Below are positions 1-8,829 of a stretch of 64,000 nt of DNA, one piece after another. Numbering within the stretch: the first letter of the stretch is position 1; each line of letters opens with the position of its first letter. The notes beneath the pieces were generated by a model. It saw only the letters and a list, made by a program, of their open reading frames with translations, made no database searches and was not told where the DNA came from. A program made the translations under genes and the position numbers. Location: assembly GCA_017555965.1 (NCBI GenBank), contig JAFZFH010000012.1:1-64000 (forward strand), written 5' to 3'. Origin of the DNA: Bacteroidales bacterium (GTDB lineage Bacteria > Bacteroidota > Bacteroidia > Bacteroidales > UBA932).

Positions 1-139
1 ACTAAAACTACAAAAAATCCCCTGCCTATATCACATAGGTAGGGGTCAATTTTATATGGCACTTAAAGGGTCAGCGAATTTTGGACCGCGAGGGTCAACG
101 GCACTGGGCTTCGGGGGTCACGCGCACAGGGCTTTTCCA
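1..139. mobile_element. Putative end of an IS21-family-like insertion element (partial)
   Basis: Four copies of GGGTCA lie at 43-48, 68-73, 92-97 and 115-120, spaced 25, 24 and 23 bp. An imperfect hairpin (CCCCT-CCTAT against ATAGG-AGGGG) sits at 20-45. Regularly spaced short repeats at the terminus are typical of IS21-type elements, where the transposase binds several sites per end. No transposase gene is inside the window; it would lie to the left. The CA at 138-139 is a natural element tip because the protein downstream becomes recognisably MBL-like exactly from base 140. The family assignment is inference from repeat architecture only. Confidence 0.5.
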
Positions 140-1360
140 TGTATCACTGAAATCGAATCCGGCTCAGGCACCAGGATTCTAATTGACCTTGGGCATAATC
201 TCCCGGAAGGCGATACTCCTTCCGAAGACAAATATGATATTCCTGAAAATATGGATGAACTTCTGAAAGGTTGTTCGGCTGTATTATATACCCATTCTCA
301 CGGCGATCATCTCGGATTTGCTGCCGAGGTACATAAAAGAGGCATTCCACAGTATATGGGCAGACTGGCTATAGACATAATGCTGCATCTTAACAGTCAT
401 ATGAGACACGCAGAAGCATTGAGGTATCAAGCCGAAGCGAATCTCGAGGCTCTCAAGGATTTCAGAGAATTAGTCAGGATTCACAAGACCGTCATCGGTG
501 ACATCAGCATCACGCCATACAATGTGAGTCATTCTGCACCAGACTCATATATGTTCTTGATTGAATGCGACGGAAAGAAGGTTCTCCATACAGGCGATTT
601 CAGGGATCACGGATATTTGGGTAAAGGATTATCCGGAATGATGGATAAATACATCATTCCCAAAGGAATAGACATCCTGATTACAGAGGGGACAAATGTC
701 GGGCAACCTGCCAAGAGCATTGTTCCTGAGAATGAGATCCAGCAGGAATTCCACAGGCATATCCGCAAATACAAGAATGTGTTTATCCTCTGTTCCTCTG
801 CGGATATGGACAGACTATGGTCTATATATCAGGCTCATACAGTCTCCAAGCCTCTTGTATGCGATTCATACCAAAAGGAAATGTTCGAGTTATTTGCTCA
901 GGCTTATAAAGACAGCGAATATCTGTATCGATTTGACTGCAACAAGATATATGACTACAAGGCCGGCAACACGAAACTCATAGAATGGATGAAGGACAGA
1001 GGTTTTACTATGCTCATCAGAAAGAGTGACAAGTTCCAAAAGATCATTGACCAGGTAATGCCGTTCTGCAAAAACGACGAGACTTGCATCATATATTCAA
1101 TGTTCAAGGGATATATCATTCCTGACCATAAAGCTTACAATGACAGCCTTTTTGAATTCGTGAAGCAGTTCCCGAACTTTGAATATTGCCACACATCAGG
1201 ACACGCCTCAAAAGAGGCTCTGGAAAGTCTATTATGTATGATAAACCCCAATGATACCATCATACCGATACACACTGAGTCTGGAAGCGCTTTTGCAGAC
1301 TTCAATATACCGGAACATCTCAAGGAAAGGATATGCGTAGAGAATGTAATCTCATTCTAA
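56..1360 (+). CDS. MBL-fold/beta-CASP (RNase J-like) hydrolase with a replaced N-terminus
   Basis: This 434-residue protein carries the metallo-beta-lactamase metal motif HxHxDH at H80-H82-D84-H85. A later HTGDF segment and a C-terminal SGHAS...IIPIHTE region are the hallmark of the beta-CASP branch that includes RNase J and archaeal CPSF-like nucleases. It probably cleaves RNA or another phosphodiester in the cytoplasm, but the substrate is unknown. The family normally starts with a glycine-rich strand leading into an ILIDLG-type segment. Here the first 28 residues are translated from the GGGTCA-repeat sequence of an apparent insertion-element end, and homology starts at CITEIES (base 140). 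The native start is therefore missing and the gene may be a damaged or rescued allele. It converges with the next minus-strand gene, leaving 11 bp between stops. Confidence 0.7.
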   Translation: MALKGSANFGPRGSTALGFGGHAHRAFPCITEIESGSGTRILIDLGHNLPEGDTPSEDKYDIPENMDELLKGCSAVLYTHSHGDHLGFAAEVHKRGIPQYMGRLAIDIMLHLNSHMRHAEALRYQAEANLEALKDFRELVRIHKTVIGDISITPYNVSHSAPDSYMFLIECDGKKVLHTGDFRDHGYLGKGLSGMMDKYIIPKGIDILITEGTNVGQPAKSIVPENEIQQEFHRHIRKYKNVFILCSSADMDRLWSIYQAHTVSKPLVCDSYQKEMFELFAQAYKDSEYLYRFDCNKIYDYKAGNTKLIEWMKDRGFTMLIRKSDKFQKIIDQVMPFCKNDETCIIYSMFKGYIIPDHKAYNDSLFEFVKQFPNFEYCHTSGHASKEALESLLCMINPNDTIIPIHTESGSAFADFNIPEHLKERICVENVISF

Positions 1361-1371
1361 ACGCCTCATCT

Positions 1372-2184
1372 TTAATTGAGTATAAATATCAGCAAATCTT
1401 CCCAAAGGTCTTGATATTTATTCGCCATTTCTTCATTTGCATCGTGCCATTTGTCGTTGAGAATCGGCTTGACTTTCGCACAGGCATTGGATAATTGTGT
1501 ATACCCCACGCAGTCAATAAGGCTGGAGATGAAGGTATGGAAGTCCTTCTTGCTTGTTCCTATGTAATCCTTGTCGGTCATCAGGAAATAGAAGATTGCC
1601 ATATCTTCACCTGAACTGAAACGGTTGGGGTGCGACTTGATGAAGGCTTTGAGGGCCGGTTCATTGATGGCTGACGAGAGGTAGGTATTTGTCTTTTGTG
1701 ACTCCTGCTCCTGAGTAAGTGATGTCGGGATTTCAGATTCCGGTTCTGAAATTCTCTCGACAGTGTTGCTTGATATTGGCAAAGACAGCTGTGTCGGCTC
1801 AACGGTCACCATCGGAACGACCTCTTGAATTAATGGGTCCTTATCACTGGTTTCAGTCTTCTTTTTGATGAGTTCTTCAATGATCTCAATCAGTTCCAGC
1901 ACAAACGGCTTCAGAAGCAGGATTCCGGCGATAACCCCGATATAAACAACAATATCACACAACAGATACAAACTGAACTTTGTCCATACCACACTGTCTG
2001 CCGCATCCGGAGGCAACGCATCAAGAGTCTTGTTAATGGCGTGATACGGAATTGTAGCCAACAATATAAGAGACAGCATAATCTTCACACCTCTCTCCAC
2101 CTCAACACTCATCCGTTTCCCACTCAACCTGACCGGCACTACCCAATCCAGCACTTTATCTACTCCTGTTCTCTCACCACACAT
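1372..2184 (-). CDS. Hypothetical two-TM membrane protein
   Basis: I do not recognise this 270-residue protein. It has a basic N-terminus, then two hydrophobic segments at about residues 33-50 and 70-92. A charged stretch follows (EIIEELIKKK), then a low-complexity Ser/Thr/Glu-rich linker (roughly 110-165) and a compact C-terminal domain with several Trp and Tyr residues. The shape suggests a small membrane anchor that displays a soluble domain on the cytoplasmic side. It starts only 12 bp after the TIGR02391-like gene, so the two are probably co-transcribed. In a toxin-rich island, a two-TM partner of an abortive-infection-like protein could be an effector, but that is speculation. Confidence 0.6.
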   Translation of the reverse strand: MCGERTGVDKVLDWVVPVRLSGKRMSVEVERGVKIMLSLILLATIPYHAINKTLDALPPDAADSVVWTKFSLYLLCDIVVYIGVIAGILLLKPFVLELIEIIEELIKKKTETSDKDPLIQEVVPMVTVEPTQLSLPISSNTVERISEPESEIPTSLTQEQESQKTNTYLSSAINEPALKAFIKSHPNRFSSGEDMAIFYFLMTDKDYIGTSKKDFHTFISSLIDCVGYTQLSNACAKVKPILNDKWHDANEEMANKYQDLWEDLLIFILN

Positions 2185-2196
2185 ATTCTTTATTAT

Positions 2197-2886
2197 TTAT
2201 TCGGAAATTCTCGTATTTCTAACTGCCAGATCGACCTTATACATCAGTAAACTTGCAAAGTTCAGTTTTCTTATAGCATCCTCCTTTGTAATAGTCTGAT
2301 TTTCATGAGCCTTAGGATTTCTAATACCGGTCATTGCTCCTGCAAACATTTCCATATATCCTTTTTGAACATTACGTCCGCTCTCCGTATCCATATCGGC
2401 TATTGTCAGAACGGGGTTGTTCTCAGAAAAACACTTTCTCATTAAATCCGCACCGTCACACTCAACGTCCCTTTGCTTTTTCACGATGCGCTTGACTCTT
2501 GAATTAATCTCCTTAAATGCAGACTCAATAGAATCAGCATAAAGCCCACTGGCAAATCTCTCTTTTGCTACACCATATATCTGCGGATGAATATACAGCC
2601 AGAATGGTTCGTGAGCATTTTTCAATAACATTCTTTTAATGTTTTCAAGACGAACTAATATTGTATCAGCCTCCCTGGGAACCATTACCTGATTTGACCT
2701 ATAAATTAAATTCATCTGTATAACCGCCCAATCTTCAGTCTCATCCAAATGATTCCGATAGATAAAATCAGTTAACCTATCGTGAAATTCACGATATTCC
2801 GGAGTGATAAATCTAGGTTGTCCTGAGTTACATAACAAAGTCCTCACCATTCCAATCAGAGAATCTACTTCTTGAACAGCATCCAT
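2197..2886 (-). CDS. TIGR02391 (Ymh)-like protein
   Basis: This is a 229-residue, mostly helical soluble protein. Its C-terminal half ends in the pattern GAMTGIRNPKAHE followed by an acidic/basic stretch and LNFASLLMYKVD. This is the signature region of the Ymh family (TIGR02391), found in plasmids, phages and defence-type islands; the RNPxAHE motif also recalls HEPN-like nucleases. Function has not been settled for the family as far as I know. Whether this one is a ribonuclease is inference from the R-N-x-x-A-H pattern. It is the first gene of a likely two-gene unit with the membrane protein 12 bp downstream. About 175 bp of AT-rich spacer separates it from the RES-domain gene upstream. Confidence 0.6.
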   Translation of the reverse strand: MDAVQEVDSLIGMVRTLLCNSGQPRFITPEYREFHDRLTDFIYRNHLDETEDWAVIQMNLIYRSNQVMVPREADTILVRLENIKRMLLKNAHEPFWLYIHPQIYGVAKERFASGLYADSIESAFKEINSRVKRIVKKQRDVECDGADLMRKCFSENNPVLTIADMDTESGRNVQKGYMEMFAGAMTGIRNPKAHENQTITKEDAIRKLNFASLLMYKVDLAVRNTRISE

Positions 2887-3061
2887 ATATTATTTTATTA
2901 TTGTTTACCCTTCAACATCTTCATCCACATAAAACACAAGGATATGTCAAATCGTGGCCTTGAACATTCACAAAACCACGTTTAACATCAAATGGATACA
3001 TCTCCAAATATTTTGCCAGATAAGTAGGTTCGTTGAATACGAATATAATATACAATCCAAA

Positions 3062-4129
3062 TTACTCTATATTCGGACAAAGTATCATATCATATTTAAC
3101 TTGCTTAATCCTAATACGATTGACACTCACAACCTCTAACTTACCTTCTTGAATCGGGAAACCAAATATCGCATAATTCCGTATTTGAGATGCCTCCGCA
3201 TAATGTTCGTCATAAACAAAATAAGAAAGACCTCCATAATAATCAACAAAGGGATCATTTCCGTTACGAATATGGGAGAAATATGAAGGATAGACAACTC
3301 CATCATATCCTTTATCCCTTATAGCATTTGCCAACTGACGGGATATCTCATATGAATGAGACGATGCTAAAAACAACTGATGAACTGCTAACCTAACACT
3401 TTCGAATTCTGTACATTTCTCATCAAAGTAAGCCGTTAGGTCCAATAGACGTAAATCTTTTTTCACTTTTAATGAGGCAACATAGATATTATCCTCAACC
3501 GTCGCTCGACACTCATGAATACAGGTCTCAAGATCACTCGACAGATATATAAGATTGTTGTCTTGAGAATCTAGACGGCCATAAGAAGTTCTCGAGATTG
3601 TTGCTGGTGGAGTATCATATTCATTTACGTCATCTGGATTCTTAGGATTAAGTCGCAACCTATAATAATATAAAGACTTATCCATTATAACGACTGGATA
3701 TGAAGATAATATTACATTTATAGCTTCATTTATTCTGTCTGACCTTAAATCATCTAAGATATCATTAAAGCCTACCATACAAAGTCTTGGTCCATAAAAA
3801 AAGACACACCAACCTGTCATTTGGTACAACAATCTACAATCATCATTAAGATCAGCAGATATTGATTCAATGTCTTCATAAGCTCTACAATCATTCATTT
3901 GTAATATCGGAGCCCCACCATATTCAGTTCTATGTACGGTCCCATTCACAAAAAACAACTGCATAACATAAAGTAATGATGTCAAGTCAAGCTTCGAACC
4001 ATTATATTTACCACAATGAGGACACTGAGTTGTATTATCAAGACCTCCATATAAAGATATCATATATTTAAATGCCGCATCCTTGAAACATTCACTACAG
4101 GCAATTATATTATCTTTTTTATCCGACAT
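3062..4129 (-). CDS. RES-domain protein with N-terminal zinc-ribbon (HEPN/RES N-terminal domain)
   Basis: The 355-residue protein has two parts. The N-terminus has a zinc-ribbon pattern, CSECF near residue 12 and CPHCGKYNG near residue 37, as seen in the HEPN/RES N-terminal domain. The C-terminal half is a RES domain: an Arg in the RTSYGR segment, a Glu in CIHECRA and a Ser in YPSYFSHI, the three residues that name the family. RES toxins such as those of the RES-Xre modules degrade NAD+ by phosphorolysis; longer HEPN/RES-NTD proteins are thought to act in conflict or abortive responses. No Xre-like antitoxin is adjacent, so this is not a simple toxin-antitoxin pair. Spacers of about 158-175 bp on each side suggest it is transcribed alone. 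Confidence 0.75.
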   Translation of the reverse strand: MSDKKDNIIACSECFKDAAFKYMISLYGGLDNTTQCPHCGKYNGSKLDLTSLLYVMQLFFVNGTVHRTEYGGAPILQMNDCRAYEDIESISADLNDDCRLLYQMTGWCVFFYGPRLCMVGFNDILDDLRSDRINEAINVILSSYPVVIMDKSLYYYRLRLNPKNPDDVNEYDTPPATISRTSYGRLDSQDNNLIYLSSDLETCIHECRATVEDNIYVASLKVKKDLRLLDLTAYFDEKCTEFESVRLAVHQLFLASSHSYEISRQLANAIRDKGYDGVVYPSYFSHIRNGNDPFVDYYGGLSYFVYDEHYAEASQIRNYAIFGFPIQEGKLEVVSVNRIRIKQVKYDMILCPNIE

Positions 4130-4287
4130 CGATATAATCTATATTTGTTTGAAACTTACCCATATAAAAAAGACTATTCATTGATTTTAAATAATCAAGT
4201 CGCATTCCACTTGTACTTGCACATAAATTACGACATTTGATCTGTGAAATTCAACAAAAATTCTGACGAATGCGAATATAATTTACA

Positions 4288-5805
4288 TTATTCAACTGAA
4301 CTCATAAACGGCATCAAATCATACTCCCTCGTAGAGTGATAGAAATAGTCCAAGAAGAAGTCGCCATTTTTATGAAGGAAATCACGACCATATTCATAGC
4401 CCTTAAGACTATTGATAGCCGCATCCGGAATAAGTCCCTTATCGTGAAGAATGCAGGCTACCCGATACGGCACCGAACCATTATTTACATAGAAACTTAT
4501 TCCATCTTTCTTTGCCGTCTCTTTCTTATAGAACTTATTCTCCGGCAATGAGATACACTGACCATTATTCGGAGATATACACAAACCGTTTACAGGATCA
4601 CCATAGATTGCATAACACTTGGCATTCGGAACAATTGGCGGCAAGTCGAATTCATCAGCATTTGTAAACTCTAACTTTTCCACAAAAAATCTCTTCACAG
4701 CCTCCCGATCCTTAACGATAACAGCTGGCAAACCTCCGGAAGCCACCAGAAATACAGGATAATTTTCTTTCTGTTGAGATTCTAACTCCCTCTGACATCT
4801 CATTTCTTCCACTGCATCATCAATTTTAGCATTTCCTACACCACGCAATTCAGTCATCAGACCGGAAATGAAATACTTTCCGCTAAACTTGACCAGAGTT
4901 GTATAGACCAGCGTCTTATCCTCTACATAATTACGAATCGGAGACTCTCCATCTGCGAACGAATCCATCTCAACCCCATATTCCTTATCCTCCACCATAT
5001 CATAAAGCCAGAAGCGAGTAGTTTTCCGTTCTTTATATAAGAACATCGAAGGCTTAGTCCTCTCTATCTTGTCAAAAACGGTATTTCTAGTAATCTTTCC
5101 CAACCACTGCTGCACATTGAAAGAAAGCAGATTATGTTTATAATTGAACATATGCTCCGTCACTGTCATATACATTCTCTTTGGCAGAGGCATATCCTTG
5201 AATTCAGAATCAGCAATTGCCTCAGCAACGGCTTCAGGCGCACCAAGAAAGACATATGATGACATATGAAACCATTCCATAAGTTTACGGCACTCCCACC
5301 AATTATCCCCTATGCGCTCATTATGTATAAAAGTATATAACCTTTCATTTTCCGGAGCGGATTCATATTCTTCATCAAACAAGGCTGTCAATTCCAACGC
5401 TGTCTTGAGAAGCCAAGGATTCTCCGGGTTGATCAATGTATTCTTTTCATTATTGACCTGCATAAAATGCCATAAGAGCAATGACAAATCCTGAGGGTTT
5501 ACCTCGCCCTCATAATACTCCGACACATCATAAAACGGAAGCATAGCGCCATAACGTGCCAGACACTCCTTGTTAACAAGTGCCCACATTCCGAGATTTG
5601 AACAGATATCTTCAAACCAGGATGTGAGATAAAGACTGGCTTTCCGTATGAGCAATTCATCTATAAAATAATCCGCCACTTCAGACTTCTCAAGAAAGCC
5701 CATCACCTTATTGGCCAGGGAGACATAATACAAATCCACCGAATCCGGATTATTATACGGCTTCATAGCAAGCCATTCTGCTGGAAATATCTTTTTTACT
5801 CTCAT
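4288..5805 (-). CDS. DUF3843-like protein
   Basis: This 505-residue soluble protein begins with an IFPAEWLAMKPY segment that I associate with the DUF3843 family, which is largely restricted to Bacteroidetes and has no known activity. It has no signal peptide or TM segment. A middle region (about 340-440) carries a short mixed alpha/beta unit with GLPAVIVKD, and the C-terminus is aromatic and acidic. Its start lies 12 bp after the Fic gene stop, so both are probably one transcript with Fic first. That pairing raises the possibility that it is the partner or target of the Fic enzyme, but nothing in the sequence proves it. The family assignment is from memory and only moderately sure. Confidence 0.6.
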   Translation of the reverse strand: MRVKKIFPAEWLAMKPYNNPDSVDLYYVSLANKVMGFLEKSEVADYFIDELLIRKASLYLTSWFEDICSNLGMWALVNKECLARYGAMLPFYDVSEYYEGEVNPQDLSLLLWHFMQVNNEKNTLINPENPWLLKTALELTALFDEEYESAPENERLYTFIHNERIGDNWWECRKLMEWFHMSSYVFLGAPEAVAEAIADSEFKDMPLPKRMYMTVTEHMFNYKHNLLSFNVQQWLGKITRNTVFDKIERTKPSMFLYKERKTTRFWLYDMVEDKEYGVEMDSFADGESPIRNYVEDKTLVYTTLVKFSGKYFISGLMTELRGVGNAKIDDAVEEMRCQRELESQQKENYPVFLVASGGLPAVIVKDREAVKRFFVEKLEFTNADEFDLPPIVPNAKCYAIYGDPVNGLCISPNNGQCISLPENKFYKKETAKKDGISFYVNNGSVPYRVACILHDKGLIPDAAINSLKGYEYGRDFLHKNGDFFLDYFYHSTREYDLMPFMSSVE

Positions 5806-5817
5806 ATTCTTTTACCT

Positions 5818-7323
5818 CTATGCAATCATTGATATAATAAAGTTTGCAAACGGCAGGATGTCACCTTTAACACTTGCAGACTCCAGGGCTGCCATATATT
5901 CTGCTCTCTTGTCAGTCGTAATGACCACCCAATCATAACCTCCGGAAGCCAGCATCACATTCATAAGGAAGCGGCACATTCTGCCATTTCCGTCCATATA
6001 TGGGTGGATATATCCGAAGAAGAAATGTCCCAAGATAGCCCTGACCACAGCATTCGGCTCATTCTTCAACAGATCAAACAGCACCGGCATTGCCACACGC
6101 ACATTGTCCGGACTTAACGGAGTATGCAGCGAGCCTCTGATATACACCTGATTATTTCGATATCCGATAAGGTCAGAAGCCTTAAGGAGTCCGACACCTA
6201 CGAACGGCGACCACATCTGAAGATACCACTGCTGGTGATCTTTCTTTACGGTCATACCCGCATCAGATCCTTCAAGAACAGACTTGACGCTTTCCTTCAC
6301 AGTCTGGAAGGCGAGATAGTATCCTCTGGCAACCAAAGCATTTTTATTCTCTTTGTCTTCTTCATCAGGCCTCCAGTTACCACTTCTAACCTTTTCTATA
6401 AGTTCTGCTGATATTTTATATCCTTCAATTGACAATGAGTGATAGGCATCATCCTTATACTTCACATCCAAAGTATTCATATATCCTTTGACGTCGTCAA
6501 TCTTTCTCTCCGGCTTGTCTATAAGAGGCAGTATCTGCTCCCTCATCTCTTTCCACATCAGAGTAATCCTTGCTTCATATGGCGAACTGAATGTCAGTGA
6601 CTCATCTGCTGGCTTCTCAAAAGGATCGGTCTCCCTTACATCATATCCGAATCCTCGCATTGTCCTGAGAATATCATCCGCAATTTCATCCTTTCCGATA
6701 TGGCGGAACGCACCAACCATTCGTCCGGCACGAACAGAAGCACCATTATCTGCAAGAATTCTAAGTATGGCAGAAGAATCCTGAACAAGCGACAAGCAAA
6801 TCTTAGCAGTCAGTTCATTCAGCACAAAAAAGGAAGGAGACACATTTATCAGTGCTTCTTCAAGAGTATAGACATTGACTCCTGTCACCGGATCTTTGAC
6901 TATAATCTCCGGTAGTTTGCCTTTCATCGGGAATATCGAAGTCCCATAAAGCAGATTGGTAACATTATTAGCCCCTTCCGGAGCCTTTACGATGCATTGT
7001 TTGGCAATTATCGTACTCCCCGACCATCTGTCCAACGACAGTTCAGGACTCAAGACCCACTGATTTCCGTACTTTCTATTGCAATATGCCTTGATGAAAC
7101 TCCAGAAAGACGAATACCATACTGTAGTATCGCCCTCTGCTCCAGGCTTGCTTACGATATACCAACCCTTCAGAACCTCCTGAAGCCAACCATTCAACTT
7201 CAGTCGATCCAGATGGGTTCTGCTCAATTGAGTTGTACCATATATCACCAGACTGTTATCCTTATCTTGCAATTCTTTCAGAACCTGCAAAGACTCCGCT
7301 AACTTCTCACTAGGTGTTGCCAT
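5818..7323 (-). CDS. Fic-family AMPylase with AbiEi-like N-terminal winged helix
   Basis: The 501-residue protein has an N-terminal winged-helix region (about 20-60, TQLSRTHLDRLKLNGWL...GWYIVS) like that of AbiEi-type antitoxins. Its C-terminal Fic domain has the catalytic motif HPYMDGNGR at residues 440-448, with H440 as the expected base for AMP transfer from ATP. An SxxxEG motif (S296 to G301) matches the inhibitory helix of Fic enzymes that carry the lock N-terminal to the core, so activity is probably self-restrained. All catalytic residues are intact. Such proteins modify hydroxyl side chains of target proteins, and the DNA-binding-like N-terminus could give autoregulation. It leads an apparent operon with the DUF3843-like gene 12 bp downstream. 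Confidence 0.85.
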   Translation of the reverse strand: MATPSEKLAESLQVLKELQDKDNSLVIYGTTQLSRTHLDRLKLNGWLQEVLKGWYIVSKPGAEGDTTVWYSSFWSFIKAYCNRKYGNQWVLSPELSLDRWSGSTIIAKQCIVKAPEGANNVTNLLYGTSIFPMKGKLPEIIVKDPVTGVNVYTLEEALINVSPSFFVLNELTAKICLSLVQDSSAILRILADNGASVRAGRMVGAFRHIGKDEIADDILRTMRGFGYDVRETDPFEKPADESLTFSSPYEARITLMWKEMREQILPLIDKPERKIDDVKGYMNTLDVKYKDDAYHSLSIEGYKISAELIEKVRSGNWRPDEEDKENKNALVARGYYLAFQTVKESVKSVLEGSDAGMTVKKDHQQWYLQMWSPFVGVGLLKASDLIGYRNNQVYIRGSLHTPLSPDNVRVAMPVLFDLLKNEPNAVVRAILGHFFFGYIHPYMDGNGRMCRFLMNVMLASGGYDWVVITTDKRAEYMAALESASVKGDILPFANFIISMIA

Positions 7324-7409
7324 ATTCGTATTTGTTTATGTATCTAATTTAGTATTTGTCGCCGCGCCAATTTTAGTGCTTATTGATGTGTAAATTTTCG
7401 TATTAACCG

Positions 7410-7417
7410 CAAAAGTA
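7410..7417 (-). promoter_or_regulatory. Bacteroidetes -7 box for the fic gene
   Basis: On the minus strand this reads TACTTTTG, matching the TAnnTTTG -7 element of the Bacteroidetes housekeeping sigma factor. It lies about 87 bp upstream of the fic ATG, giving a leader of roughly 80 nt. I see no convincing -33 TTTG at the right distance. Confidence 0.4.
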
Positions 7418-7448
7418 ATAAAATAATGTCATTTGCAAAACAATTCAA

Positions 7449-8804
7449 CTACCCCAAAATATCCACCAAACTCTTCTTGACCTCTTCTTCGATAGTACGA
7501 TATCGGGCAAAGGCACGGCTGCCTTCGACGTGGCCGGTCATTGAGCCGATGACGTTTGGGTCGGGGACTTTGTTGTAGATGTTTGCAATGAAGGTGCGAC
7601 GGGCCATGTGGCTGCTTCCTATCTCATTTATCGGCGGCTTCTCTTCGCGACGAGTGATAGGATTCAGCACTGTCACAAGACGAGTTATTCCACACTTGGT
7701 AAGCACGACTTTGATGTAGTCATTGTATTTCTGCGATGAGATGAAAGGCAGAAGTTTGGTCTCGTGGCAGTCCTTGTACTTGTCAATGATTGCCAATGCA
7801 GTACCATTCAGAGGCACACGCACCGTCCTAGCATTGTCAGCTATTGTCTTGGTGGCAATATATTCTATCGCCCCGTCAATAACATCGGATTTCTTAAGAC
7901 GAAGAAGATCACCTACCCTACATCCGATGCAGCAATGGAATATGAACACATCACGTTGCCTTTCATATTCAGGAGTGGCAGACAGGTCTGTATTCAAGAT
8001 CTTCTGCATCTCCTCTTTTGTCAGATAGTATGGAGTGCCATATAACTCCTTCTCACATTTGAACTTTGAGAATGGTGATACAAGGATAATTCCCTCTGCC
8101 TGGGCCCAGTTGAAGAATGCTCTCAATTTCTTGAAATTTTCCGACAGGGTGTTGGCTCCACGAGGTTTTGACTGTCGTTTCTCTGGAAACTTCTCATATA
8201 TCTCCGGATACTCTTCATAGTACAGATGTTCCTTCGACATAAAATCATACAGTTCATTGAGGTCGTTTTCATCAACAGTGCGAACATCAAAGGTAAAATT
8301 TTTCCTACTGCGTTTAGTCGTCCTTATGAATTCCTCAAACCTCAGCACAGCTCGTTCAATCACGCGATACTGATTTATACGACCTTCACTGAATTCGTTT
8401 ACATCCAAAAACTTTTGAAACCTATCACTGAACGAATGTGACTTATCCACAGTACGGGATGCCATTTTACCCAGTTCCTTTGCATATTCCTTCAAGGCTT
8501 TTGCCAGCCACTCCTTGTTGACCTTTCCTTTCTCCTTATCGACCTTATGCTTGGAATATAGGAACTTCTTCAGGTCCTGAAGCTTCTCATTGAGTTCAGC
8601 CTTCTCCTTGTTATCGCAAACGATATTGGCCTTTATCTCCTCTCGCTTGGCATCCCACCAGAGAGGATTCACAGTCTCACCGGTAGATGCAGTTGAATCC
8701 AACAGACGACCATCACGCAACCTCACATATATCGTTGCCCCATTCAGCGAATCATCCATCGAAAACCCAGCCTTCGACCTCTTAAGTATAAAAGAAATTG
8801 TCAT
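7449..8804 (-). CDS. Tyrosine recombinase (phage-type integrase)
   Basis: The 451-residue protein has an N-terminal arm-binding region, a central SAM-like core-binding region (about 120-235) and a C-terminal catalytic domain. The catalytic residues are visible: R296 in GCRVGDL, H399-x-x-R402 in HMARRTF, a GH pair at the GHVEGS segment, and the nucleophile Y435 in FARYRT. All are intact, so the enzyme should cut and rejoin DNA at its attachment site. It stands at the right edge of the accessory region and reads into it, the usual placement of an island or conjugative-element integrase. Its promoter lies just upstream. I did not find a tRNA gene or an obvious direct-repeat attachment site beside it. 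Confidence 0.9.
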   Translation of the reverse strand: MTISFILKRSKAGFSMDDSLNGATIYVRLRDGRLLDSTASTGETVNPLWWDAKREEIKANIVCDNKEKAELNEKLQDLKKFLYSKHKVDKEKGKVNKEWLAKALKEYAKELGKMASRTVDKSHSFSDRFQKFLDVNEFSEGRINQYRVIERAVLRFEEFIRTTKRSRKNFTFDVRTVDENDLNELYDFMSKEHLYYEEYPEIYEKFPEKRQSKPRGANTLSENFKKLRAFFNWAQAEGIILVSPFSKFKCEKELYGTPYYLTKEEMQKILNTDLSATPEYERQRDVFIFHCCIGCRVGDLLRLKKSDVIDGAIEYIATKTIADNARTVRVPLNGTALAIIDKYKDCHETKLLPFISSQKYNDYIKVVLTKCGITRLVTVLNPITRREEKPPINEIGSSHMARRTFIANIYNKVPDPNVIGSMTGHVEGSRAFARYRTIEEEVKKSLVDILG

Positions 8805-8821
8805 ATCGCATCAATTTTCTG

Positions 8822-8829
8822 CAAATATA
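8822..8829 (-). promoter_or_regulatory. Bacteroidetes -7 box for the integrase gene
   Basis: On the minus strand this reads TATATTTG, a perfect TAnnTTTG box. It is 17 bp upstream of the integrase ATG, predicting a leader of about 10 nt. Confidence 0.5.
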
